Counted from the first letter of the stretch, positions 6,248 to 13,336 are shown. The stretch: 13,866 nt of DNA from Candidatus Bathyarchaeota archaeon (GCA_003601725.1 PIYJ01000021.1:1-13866), one strand, 5' to 3'. The notes: a model not told the origin generated them from the letters alone. A program made the numbers and translations.

Positions 6248-7291
6248 GTGGAGGATTTGCCGGGAAGCTATAGTATCGCGGTTCTACCCGGAGACGGGAT
6301 TGGACCTGAAGTCGTAGAAGCTACTGTTAAAGTTCTAGAAGCAGTTCAAGAAGCATCAAGAGGCTTGAGGCTTAAACTCAGATTCGGAGAAGCAGGATAC
6401 AACTGCATTGAAAAGTATGGAACAAACGTTCCGAAGGAGACTCTTGAAATGCTGAGGGAGACAGATGCCTGCCTAAAGGGACCTATGACGACCCCGGAAA
6501 AGCCGGGGGCTCCTCCAAGCGCCGCTGTGACGATAAGGAAAATGTTTGGTTTGTATGCGAATGTTAGACCATGCAAGTCTTTGCCTAGTGTTCAATCGTT
6601 AAGTCCTAATATTGATCTCGTCATCGTGAGGGAGAATACTGAAGGGTTGTATTTCGGCGAGGAATTCGAAGTCTCACCTGGAAAGGGCATCGCGATTCGC
6701 CTTGTTACCCAAGCTGCCTCTGAGAGGGTTGCTCGGCTTGCCTTTGAGCTAGCCGTGAAAAGAAAGCGTCACGTAACTTGTGTACATAAAAGAAATATCC
6801 TGAGGATCACAGACGGCATATTCCGAGAAGCCGTCTTTAAGGTTGCGGAGAATTATCCATCAGTAAGTGTCGATGAGGTTCATGTTGACGCTATGGCTAT
6901 GAGGCTGATCAAGGAGCCTGAAAGATTCGATGTCATCGTCGCTACGAACATGTTTGGAGATATACTTTCAGATGAAGCTGCGCAGATAGTGGGCGGTTTG
7001 GGACTCGCCGCGGGAGCGAACATCGGTGATGACTATGCAATGTTCGAGCCGGTTCATGGATCTGCGCCGAAATATGCTGGTAAGAACAAGGTGAACCCGA
7101 TGGCGACCATATTAGCTGCAAAGATGATGATGGAATATTTGGGGGAAACAGAAGCTGCCGAGATGATTCAACAAGCAGTAATCGAGGTTTTAAAGGAAGG
7201 CAAGGTTAGAACATACGATCTAGGCGGAAAATCAACCACACAGGAAGTCGGCGAAGAAATAGCCTCGAAGATCATGGAGATTTCTTCTTAG
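6248..7291 (+). CDS. Isocitrate/isopropylmalate dehydrogenase family enzyme, substrate uncertain
   Basis: The 347-residue beta-decarboxylating dehydrogenase has the full family pattern: LPGDGIGPEVVEAT, KGPMTTP, YANVRPCKS, VIVRENTEGLYFGEE, the catalytic Lys/Asp region DEVHVDAMAMRLI, then NMFGDILSDEAAQIVGGLGLA, and the cofactor loop VHGSAPKYAGKNKVNPMA. The substrate helix SAAVTIRKMFGLY keeps the Ser of the isocitrate SxNxxLR motif but not the Asn, and is not a standard isopropylmalate pattern. The SAPKYAG loop resembles the Lys-Tyr pair of E. coli NADP-isocitrate dehydrogenase, not the Asp of NAD-dependent isopropylmalate dehydrogenase. Isocitrate, isopropylmalate and homoisocitrate all remain possible. 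The GTG at 6248 gives a full-length N-terminus. TTG 6257 is an alternative, although the purine run GGTGGAGGA sits too close to it to act as a normal ribosome-binding site. Confidence 0.85.
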   Translation: MEDLPGSYSIAVLPGDGIGPEVVEATVKVLEAVQEASRGLRLKLRFGEAGYNCIEKYGTNVPKETLEMLRETDACLKGPMTTPEKPGAPPSAAVTIRKMFGLYANVRPCKSLPSVQSLSPNIDLVIVRENTEGLYFGEEFEVSPGKGIAIRLVTQAASERVARLAFELAVKRKRHVTCVHKRNILRITDGIFREAVFKVAENYPSVSVDEVHVDAMAMRLIKEPERFDVIVATNMFGDILSDEAAQIVGGLGLAAGANIGDDYAMFEPVHGSAPKYAGKNKVNPMATILAAKMMMEYLGETEAAEMIQQAVIEVLKEGKVRTYDLGGKSTTQEVGEEIASKIMEISS

Positions 7292-7310
7292 AGCATTCTT
7301 TTTATTCGAT

Positions 7311-8714
7311 CTAGCCGTCTATTTTCCTTCTTCTAGGAAAAAGAGATTCTATAGCCTTTAAGGCTTTGTTAACCACTTCTGAGGTGTTTCTGCCTAGAAT
7401 CCTTATCATCGGCTCCTTTCCCACTTCTCCTTCATCATATATGACGTCTGGAACCTCATGGAGCTCACGGATCGCCTCTTCAACCCCCCATGAAAGAGAC
7501 TTGCCCTCCACACGTTTTATCTCAGCCGGCTCAAGTCTTCTGTCGAAACCTGCGGCTTTAAAGCCTATTTTCCTGAAAGCTTCAACGAGTCTTGGGCTAT
7601 AGTGAAGGTTCATCGCCGCGCGGATCTCTGGATCATGCTTCATCGCGGTTAGAATGATGCTTGCTATATGCCGTGAAGCTCCAAACCTTGCGGGGCCAAC
7701 CGCCTTTAATCCGTCTCGAACCTTAACTATTCTCCCCTCAATAGCCGCGATATCCTCTGGTCCACGGGGAAATGGAAGAGCCATTGCTATTTGGGTGCCC
7801 ACTTCAGCAGCGAACGGAAGGAAATGGGGGTTCTCCTCAATCAATCTAGCGGCTGCTTCAACTTGTTCTATGATTTCAGCTCTTTCCGACTTGTTATATA
7901 GAAACGCCATGGGGTTCACAGGGGTTCTTCCAGATCCAACTTTCAAGGCTCCTCTAAAGCTGATCTCAATGAACCTTTCAGCCTTTTCGACGGCGTGTTC
8001 AAGTTGCTCTCCTTTCGCTAGGAAAGATGCTATTGCCGCTGAAAATGTGCATCCTCCACCGTGCGGTTTGATCCGTATACGTTGCTTCTCGAAGACTCGG
8101 AAGGAGCCTTGATGATAAAGGAGATCATACACTTTTTGCTCGTTTTTTCTCAGATGACCGCCCTTTATGATGACGGCATCAGCTCCAAGTTCAACAATTT
8201 TCCGCGCCACCTTCTTCATATCTTCTAGGCTTCTTATCTTGAGGCTGCTTATAGCTTCAGCTTCAAATAGATTAGGCGTGAGAATCTTAGTTCTCGGAAG
8301 GATAAATTCAATCAGAGAATTCTTGTCTTCCTCAATTATCAAAGAGCTGCCCGTGCCTGCTCTGAGAACCGGATCTGCAACTATCGTGATTCCGTACTCG
8401 TCAACAGATTCGGCGACAGCCTTCATGATTCCACGTGAATAAAGCATCCCCGTCTTCGCTACTTTTATCGGAATGTCCTCCATCACCGTTTGAATCTGAG
8501 CCTTCACCATCTCGGGAGGAACTGGAAAAATCTCTTTCACGCCTCGAGTGTTTTGAGCCGTGATGGCGGTTATTACACATGTCCCAAATACTCCAAGAGC
8601 TGAGAAGGTTTTGAGGTCAGCCTCGATTCCTGCTCCTCCTCCGCTGTCTGATCCTGCAATGGTCATTGCGCAGGGAATCTTCTTAGCTCGATGTGGATAC
8701 TGCATCCTTCTCAC
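7311..8714 (-). CDS. thiD: Bifunctional HMP-P kinase / thiamine-phosphate synthase (ThiD-ThiN fusion)
   Basis: The 467-residue fusion makes thiamine phosphate. Residues about 12-270 are ThiD, which phosphorylates HMP and HMP-P to HMP-PP: AGSDSGGGAGIEADLKTF (20-37), VADPVLRAGTG (112-121), TPNLFEAEAI (146-155) and the phosphate-transfer loop GGGCTFSAA (219-227), with Cys222. Residues about 275-460 are ThiN, the archaeal ThiE replacement that joins HMP-PP to THZ-P: VGTQIAMALPFPRG, IAAIEGRIV, VGPARFGASRHIASIIL and AAGFDRRLEP. Most ThiD proteins have GTGC where this has GGGC. The start is GTG 8714 (MRRMQYP); the ATG at 8705 is nearly as good. It is 4 bp behind the flavodoxin-like gene, so the two are almost certainly co-transcribed. 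It converges on the dehydrogenase gene with a 19-bp gap. No TPP riboswitch motif is seen upstream. Confidence 0.94.
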   Translation of the reverse strand: MRRMQYPHRAKKIPCAMTIAGSDSGGGAGIEADLKTFSALGVFGTCVITAITAQNTRGVKEIFPVPPEMVKAQIQTVMEDIPIKVAKTGMLYSRGIMKAVAESVDEYGITIVADPVLRAGTGSSLIIEEDKNSLIEFILPRTKILTPNLFEAEAISSLKIRSLEDMKKVARKIVELGADAVIIKGGHLRKNEQKVYDLLYHQGSFRVFEKQRIRIKPHGGGCTFSAAIASFLAKGEQLEHAVEKAERFIEISFRGALKVGSGRTPVNPMAFLYNKSERAEIIEQVEAAARLIEENPHFLPFAAEVGTQIAMALPFPRGPEDIAAIEGRIVKVRDGLKAVGPARFGASRHIASIILTAMKHDPEIRAAMNLHYSPRLVEAFRKIGFKAAGFDRRLEPAEIKRVEGKSLSWGVEEAIRELHEVPDVIYDEGEVGKEPMIRILGRNTSEVVNKALKAIESLFPRRRKIDG

Positions 8715-8718
8715 AATC

Positions 8719-9441
8719 TTAGAAGTAAAGCAGATCGTAAGCTTTTACTGCATGTTTCGCGGCGTCTACTCTTTTTCCCTGATTGATGAGGGCCATTGTC
8801 ATTTCATATTCTCTTTTAGCTTCAGATATCTTTGGGCTCTTTGAGCTTTCAATGAGATACTTCGCTAAAAGCATAATCTCATCTAAGAAGGTATAATTCA
8901 TGTAATCTAGTCTCTCGTAATATTCGATTCTGTCCCATAGATTTTCGAATGGCTTCTTCTCCTCGGATAGATCTACGAGCTTCTTTCCCGACTCAAAGAG
9001 ACTCTCAAGAGCCCTGTCGAAGTTGAATCTAGAGACAGGTGTGGGATCTATGCCTCTCATTTGCCGATGATAGAAGAAGTGATAGATAGACTGTATTCCT
9101 GAACATAATCCCTTCCCCGTTCCTCCGGCAATAGATATTCCAAGCGCATATTTTCCATTCGCATTCCGTATCCTCACGGTATCCATGAAATCCTTCGTCA
9201 ATCCATTGATATCCCCGAAATAAACTGGAGCCCCAAGAATAATCGCATCAGCTTCCTCGCAGAGATCGCTCAGTTCATCCGGACAGCATTTCACATTTTC
9301 CCTATAGGATTTCACTTCATAGTCTATAAGATAGACCTTCTGGGTTTCTCCTCCTGCTGCCTCTGCGCCTTCGAGAGCTCGGCTTACAAGCTGATCTGTC
9401 AATCTTTTCTTCCGGGGGCTTCCTACGATTCCAAGAATCAT
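8719..9441 (-). CDS. NADPH-dependent FMN reductase-like flavoprotein with long helical C-terminal extension
   Basis: The 240-residue protein has a flavodoxin-fold N-terminal domain: GIVGSPRKKRLTDQLV (4-19, FMN phosphate loop), ADAIILGAPVYFGDINGLTKDFMD (65-87, isoalloxazine-contacting loop) and GISIAGGTGKG (101-111). It is related to NADPH-dependent FMN reductases and iron-sulfur flavoproteins, but the usual four-Cys cluster motif is not recognisable; C52, C53 and C61 are all that lie in that region. Residues about 140-240 form a predicted all-helical extension rich in Glu, Lys and Tyr that is not part of the flavodoxin fold. A clear ribosome-binding site, AGGAGAG, precedes the ATG at 9441. 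ThiD-ThiN follows after 4 bp, which suggests a redox step connected with thiamine metabolism, but that is only inferred from gene order. Confidence 0.82.
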   Translation of the reverse strand: MILGIVGSPRKKRLTDQLVSRALEGAEAAGGETQKVYLIDYEVKSYRENVKCCPDELSDLCEEADAIILGAPVYFGDINGLTKDFMDTVRIRNANGKYALGISIAGGTGKGLCSGIQSIYHFFYHRQMRGIDPTPVSRFNFDRALESLFESGKKLVDLSEEKKPFENLWDRIEYYERLDYMNYTFLDEIMLLAKYLIESSKSPKISEAKREYEMTMALINQGKRVDAAKHAVKAYDLLYF

Positions 9442-9546
9442 CTATTTCTCTCCTAATCTTCTCTTAAGACATTAATGATTAACGCTTCGTCTATTAATAA
9501 TATGTTGGGTTCAAACATTTTTCAACCGATTAGCAATCCAAGATTC

Positions 9547-9554
9547 TTAAATAT
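9547..9554 (+). promoter_or_regulatory. TATA box of the translin-SepRS operon
   Basis: TTAAATAT is centred near 9550.5, predicting transcription from about 9576-9577 and a leader of about 31 nt to the ATG at 9608. It lies in the 166-bp divergent region shared with the flavoprotein/ThiD-ThiN unit. Confidence 0.45.
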
Positions 9555-9558
9555 GCAT

Positions 9559-9577
9559 GATAATCTATTAGATTGTC
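9559..9577. promoter_or_regulatory. Candidate operator: 19-bp dyad overlapping the translin-SepRS promoter
   Basis: GATAATCTATTAGATTGTC is an inverted repeat with 8 of 9 base pairs matching around a central T (9568); the only mismatch pairs 9561 with 9575. It fills the space between the TATA box and the predicted transcription start, where a bound repressor would block RNA polymerase. The binding protein is unknown, and I saw no second copy in the window. Confidence 0.45.
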
Positions 9578-9607
9578 GACTAAGCATAATGATTGAATGT
9601 GAACTTT

Positions 9608-10249
9608 ATGTCGCTAAGGGAGACTCTGAAAAAGATACGGGAAGAATTAGCGAAAAAAGACAAGTCCAGACAGGAGATTCAGATAGCTACACGTAGAGCT
9701 ACTAGGCTTTCTAAACAAGCAATCTTCCAGATTCACAAGGCGAACCTTGAAAAAGCAAAGGAGACGCTTAGAGAGGCTAAAAAGATTCTAGAAGAAATCG
9801 AAAGCATCACAAAGGATTATCCGGATCTCTTTTATATGGGCTCCGTAGATTCAGCGTTTCAAGAATACGCGGAAGCCAATATTCTGCTGGGTCTAATCGA
9901 GGAGTCGCGGTTTCTAAGCTTCGAAGAGCTTAAGGTCCCAATGGCCTCTTATGTTCTTGGGCTTGCAGATGTAATAGGAGAACTCAGAAGGAGAGCTCTC
10001 GAATCATTAAGGAAAGGCGGGATGAATGAAGCTGAAGAATGCCTAAGGCTGATGGAGGCAATATACGAAGAGATAATCAATCTCGAAGAGATTCAATTTC
10101 TTGTCTCTGGTCTTAGAAGGAAATGCGATACTGGCAGGAGAATAATCGAAGCGACAAGAGCCGACTTGACAATAGAGTCTGGAAGAATCTCGCTTGAACG
10201 TCAAATCACGGAACTAAGAAAGAGGTTAGAAGCGAGGACGGAAAAATGA
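9608..10249 (+). CDS. Translin-family RNA-binding protein with Trax-type nuclease residues
   Basis: An all-helical translin/Trax-family protein (COG2178-like) of 213 residues from ATG 9608. The in-frame TTG at 9593 and GTG at 9599 would add at most five residues, and the family start MSLRETLKKIREELA supports the ATG. Signature segments are FQEYAEANILLG (about 84-95), YVLGLADVIGELRR (about 115-128) and the C-terminal helix VSGLRRKCDTGRRIIEATRA. E86, E89 and D121 (ATG numbering) align with the acidic catalytic residues of Trax in the eukaryotic C3PO complex (QEYVEA and GVADLTGEL), so endoribonuclease activity is plausible. The archaeal Archaeoglobus homologue forms an octameric barrel. The stop overlaps the SepRS start (ATGA, 10246-10249), implying one mRNA and translational coupling. 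Confidence 0.88.
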   Translation: MSLRETLKKIREELAKKDKSRQEIQIATRRATRLSKQAIFQIHKANLEKAKETLREAKKILEEIESITKDYPDLFYMGSVDSAFQEYAEANILLGLIEESRFLSFEELKVPMASYVLGLADVIGELRRRALESLRKGGMNEAEECLRLMEAIYEEIINLEEIQFLVSGLRRKCDTGRRIIEATRADLTIESGRISLERQITELRKRLEARTEK

Positions 10250-11850
10250 GCCCGCTGAAACCGAATGACATTCTAGAAAGAGTTGAAAAAGAAGGATTCG
10301 AGAAAGTATGGAAAGAAAGCTCCAATCTCATTCCGAAATCATCGAAAAGCCTCGATCTTCACTCTGGAAGACCTGGCACCCCTCACCCCATATATGAGCT
10401 TATCCAAAAGCTTAGATGCAGATTCCTCAGTCTAGGATTCGACGAAGTCTTCAACCAAGTCATAGTTGAAGAAAACGAGATATACCGCCAATACGGACCG
10501 GAAGCACCGATAATACTTGACCGCTGCTATTATCTAGCAGCTTTGCCACGTCCAGACATAGGATTAAGCAAAGCCAGATGCGAAGAGATCGAAAGGCTCG
10601 GGGTGAAACTAACAGATTCTAAAGTTTCAGCTCTAAAGAAGGTTCTAAGAGAATACAAGAAGGGACGGATAGAATCGGATGATCTGATTGAAAGGATCTC
10701 TGAGGCGCTTAACATTCCAGATGCTCTCGCAACGAGTATTACTTCTCGGGTCTTCCCAGAATTCTCCGCTCTCAAGCCGGAACCTTCTAAGCTGACTCTG
10801 CGTTCTCATATGACGAGCGCATGGTTTCTTACTCTTCAGGCACTTCAACATAGAAGGGAATTGCCCTTAAAGCTCTTCTCCGTCGATATGAGATTCAGAA
10901 GGGAACAAAGGGAAGATCCGACGCATCTTCGCGTGCATCACTCAGCCAGCTGCGTCGTGATGAATGATGAATTGAACGTCGAGGAAGGTGAAAGGATCAC
11001 AAAGGCGCTGCTTGAACCTCTCGGCTTCCATAATTTCCGGTTCATTAAGAAGAAAGTTACGTCAAAATACTATGCGCCTGGAATGGAGTACGAGGGATTC
11101 GTCTATAATCCTTCCTCGAAAAAATGGGTCGAAATCGTTGATTACGGCATCTATAATCCAATAGCTCTGGCAAGATACGGCTTGGAACAGCCAGTTCTAA
11201 ATGTCGGCTTAGGAGTGGAACGCTTAGCCATGATACTGTATAATGAAAAGGATGTTCGAAGACTGGTCTATCCTCAATTCTACACCGAGCTAACTCTCAC
11301 CGATCAAGAGATTGCAAGAGCAATCAGATTCGGGATTGAACCGGTGACAAAAGAAGGAAAGGAAATAAAGGAAAAGATAATCCTCGAAGCTCTTGAACAC
11401 AAAGATGCGACGGGTCCATGTCAATTTCTGATCTACGACGGAGAGGCTCTAGGCAGGAAGATAAAGATCTACATCTACGAGAATGAAGAGGGAGCTACTC
11501 TTCTCGGAGCAGCCGCTGAAAACCGCATTTTCATCTATAATGGCAATATCATTGGAGCGCCTCTGAGAGGCATGGACGATTCTCCGCTGATCAAAGAAGC
11601 ACGTGAGAAGGGCTTATACACAAATATCCGATACATTGACGGCGTGGCGTCTCTCGCCGCGGCAAAGATAGAAAAGGCATTAAAGACAGGGCTAAAAACA
11701 GTCGATATAAGAGTAAGAATGGCTAGGAGACTGAGCGACATAAACCTTGAACTCAGCGAGATAGCACGCAGATTCATAACTAACCGGAAAAAGAGAATCA
11801 ATGTAACAGGCCCGGTCTTTCTGGGAGTACGCGCAGAAATAATTGAATGA
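10246..11850 (+). CDS. sepS: O-phosphoserine--tRNA(Cys) ligase (SepRS)
   Basis: A 534-residue class II synthetase, close to the 537 residues of the M. jannaschii enzyme. It charges tRNA-Cys with O-phosphoserine, which SepCysS then converts to Cys-tRNA. Family landmarks: SGRPGTPHPIYELIQ (40-54), the HMT element (H188, T190), class II motif 2 around VDMRFRREQREDPTHLRVHH (213-232), the SAS element (S233, S235), and motif 3 with LNVGLGVERLAMI (318-330). HMT, SxS and the motif 3 Asn (N319) correspond to phosphoserine-binding residues of known SepRS, so this is not a relic or a PheRS. The C-terminal anticodon-recognition part is complete. Its ATG overlaps the translin stop by four bases. No SepCysS, SepCysE or CysRS is in the window. 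Confidence 0.96.
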   Translation: MSPLKPNDILERVEKEGFEKVWKESSNLIPKSSKSLDLHSGRPGTPHPIYELIQKLRCRFLSLGFDEVFNQVIVEENEIYRQYGPEAPIILDRCYYLAALPRPDIGLSKARCEEIERLGVKLTDSKVSALKKVLREYKKGRIESDDLIERISEALNIPDALATSITSRVFPEFSALKPEPSKLTLRSHMTSAWFLTLQALQHRRELPLKLFSVDMRFRREQREDPTHLRVHHSASCVVMNDELNVEEGERITKALLEPLGFHNFRFIKKKVTSKYYAPGMEYEGFVYNPSSKKWVEIVDYGIYNPIALARYGLEQPVLNVGLGVERLAMILYNEKDVRRLVYPQFYTELTLTDQEIARAIRFGIEPVTKEGKEIKEKIILEALEHKDATGPCQFLIYDGEALGRKIKIYIYENEEGATLLGAAAENRIFIYNGNIIGAPLRGMDDSPLIKEAREKGLYTNIRYIDGVASLAAAKIEKALKTGLKTVDIRVRMARRLSDINLELSEIARRFITNRKKRINVTGPVFLGVRAEIIE

Positions 11851-11858
11851 TTAAAAAA

Positions 11859-11867
11859 TTAAATAAT
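11859..11867 (+). promoter_or_regulatory. TATA-like element for the endonuclease V gene
   Basis: TTAAATAAT is centred about 39 bp before the ATG at 11902, so transcription would begin near 11889. It lies within 20 bases of the sepS stop codon, so read-through from the operon is equally possible. Confidence 0.35.
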
Positions 11868-11884
11868 GATTCTAGTGATTCAGT

Positions 11885-11899
11885 GAAGGATAGTCCTTC
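11885..11899. promoter_or_regulatory. Perfect 15-bp dyad (6-bp arms) just before the endonuclease V start
   Basis: GAAGGA, a TAG spacer and TCCTTC end 2 bases before the ATG. The left arm, GAAGGA, is also the only purine-rich ribosome-binding candidate. In RNA, a 6-bp hairpin would hide it; as DNA, the dyad would overlap the predicted transcription start. Confidence 0.4.
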
Positions 11900-11901
11900 T
11901 T

Positions 11902-12582
11902 ATGTCGGGGGCTTCAGCTTCTAAAATAAATTTTCCCTTCAAGCGGGCTGAGGAAATCCAGAGGCACCTCTCAAAGATGATAATCACCCGTGACTGCTTC
12001 CCCCACGGGATTAGATATATCGCAGGGATCGATGTGGCCTATTCTGGTGACCTTTCCTATGGAGCTGCTGCTGTGCTTGAATACAAAACCATGAAGCTCA
12101 TTGAAAAGAAAATATCTTCGCAAAGAATGATTCTCCCCTACGTTCCGACGTTTCTAGCTTTCAGGGAGCTCCCCGCAGCAGTGGCCGCGGCGAGGAAGCT
12201 CAAAACAAAACCGGACATTTTCATGGTTGATGGACATGGACTTGCTCATCCGCGCCGTTTCGGTTTCGCCTGCCATTTCGGCTTAGCTTTAAAAGCGCCC
12301 ACCATAGGAGTTGCCAAGAACCTTCTATGCGGCGAAGTAAAGGATTCCAAAGGCTTCTGGAAACCAGTAATCGACGAAGGCGAAGTTATCGGTGCGGCGG
12401 TTTTTACGGGAATGAGCAGTAAACCAGTATATGTCAGCGTCGGTCACAAAGTTTCCCTTGAGACGGCTGTAAGGATAGTGCTTGAATGCGCTAGGAGATA
12501 TAGAATTCCCGAACCGATTCGGCTAGCTCACATCGCCGCGGAAAAGGCGAAACGAGAAGGCGCCTCGCATTTGAATTGTTAA
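11902..12582 (+). CDS. nfi: Endonuclease V
   Basis: The 226-residue protein is a complete endonuclease V, which cleaves one phosphodiester bond 3' of deoxyinosine in DNA; some homologues act mainly on inosine in RNA. Numbering nearly coincides with the Thermotoga maritima enzyme. Metal ligands are D44 (IAGIDVAYSG), E89 (FLAFRELPA), D110 (MVDGHGLAHPRRFG) and a C-terminal His (H210). H116 and K139 (TIGVAKN) complete the active site, and PYVP (79-82) is the strand-separating wedge (PYIP in T. maritima). The start is ATG 11902; an in-frame TGA at 11884-11886 prevents a longer form. It follows sepS after 51 bp on the same strand, preceded by its own TATA-like element and a 15-bp dyad. It converges on the membrane protein gene with a 43-bp gap. 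Confidence 0.93.
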   Translation: MSGASASKINFPFKRAEEIQRHLSKMIITRDCFPHGIRYIAGIDVAYSGDLSYGAAAVLEYKTMKLIEKKISSQRMILPYVPTFLAFRELPAAVAAARKLKTKPDIFMVDGHGLAHPRRFGFACHFGLALKAPTIGVAKNLLCGEVKDSKGFWKPVIDEGEVIGAAVFTGMSSKPVYVSVGHKVSLETAVRIVLECARRYRIPEPIRLAHIAAEKAKREGASHLNC

Positions 12583-12625
12583 CTGCTTCTAATATGGTAA
12601 AGAGCAACTTTTCTTTGCGATCTAT

Positions 12626-13336
12626 CTAGAGATTCATGAGCCAGAATCTTTTTTTAACCATCCCTAGTCCCCAGATGCTTGTGATGAGAAGATTTAACGT
12701 GAAGATTCCAGCGGATATTTCAGGAAGCATCAATTCTCCAAGGTGGAATCCATTAGCAAGGGCCCAAGAGAATACACTGAGTGTCACATATATCGATGTG
12801 ATGCAGCAGCAGAAATGAATCATCTCGAGTGTTCTTCTAAATCTGTGAAGTTTCCTTTTAAGAGCATCGAGGGCTTTCCCTAATCTCAGCGAGAGATCTT
12901 GGATATCATCTATTATCAGCGTCATTCCGCCGTAGGCCAAGAAAAAAGCAGCGGAGACCGTCATGGATGTGGATCCGTAAGCATTAGAAATCAACGTGGG
13001 CATCAGCAGTATGAATAGATACGTCGGTGCAAACATGATCATAAAGATAAAAGATATGAGGACAGATATGAAGCCATAAAAATAATGATGAAACTTGATT
13101 CTTTTCAAATCTACACTGCCTAGAATCTTCGCTGTGATGATATTCAAAAATGAAGCTATGCTGGTGAACCAGAGAAGAGACCCGTCTAAAAGATACGGCC
13201 AGTAGGGACGCCACTTCGATCCGCTGAGGTAAAACATGTAGAGAATATCACCAGCAAAAAGCATGTTCAGTATTGAATTGAAGATGATAGCCAAGCATAG
13301 AATTTTTCTTCCAAGAGCCATTCGAATATCTAACAT
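12626..13336 (-). CDS. Multi-pass membrane protein of unknown function
   Basis: I do not recognise this 236-residue protein. It has about six or seven hydrophobic segments: residues 11-34, 48-72, 86-118 (long enough for two passes), 124-144, 172-197 and 207-228. Two polar motifs lie next to membrane segments: KFHHYFYG (81-88) before the third, and GGMTLIIDDIQDL (136-148) at the end of the fourth. A His pair and an Asp pair bordering the membrane could form a metal or proton site; this is speculation. A basic cytoplasmic loop (KALDALKRKLHRFRRTL, 154-170) predicts the orientation. The ATG at 13336 is used; M6 is an alternative. A TATA-like TTTAAA lies 31-32 bp upstream. It is 71 bp behind the phosphodiesterase gene on the same strand. 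Confidence 0.75.
   Translation of the reverse strand: MLDIRMALGRKILCLAIIFNSILNMLFAGDILYMFYLSGSKWRPYWPYLLDGSLLWFTSIASFLNIITAKILGSVDLKRIKFHHYFYGFISVLISFIFMIMFAPTYLFILLMPTLISNAYGSTSMTVSAAFFLAYGGMTLIIDDIQDLSLRLGKALDALKRKLHRFRRTLEMIHFCCCITSIYVTLSVFSWALANGFHLGELMLPEISAGIFTLNLLITSIWGLGMVKKRFWLMNL

Noticed and set aside
8560..8844. 94-codon plus-strand open frame across the ThiD-ThiN/flavoprotein junction
   Set aside because: Antisense to two well-supported genes, with no motifs.
9442..9607. TPP riboswitch or other structured leader upstream of the flavoprotein/ThiD-ThiN unit
   Set aside because: The conserved CTGAGA and related core elements are absent on the minus strand; the region is AT-rich with only short dyads such as TTAATGATTAA.
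9475..9696. 73-codon plus-strand open frame in the divergent region
   Set aside because: It covers the TATA box and dyad and then runs out of frame into translin; no family resemblance.
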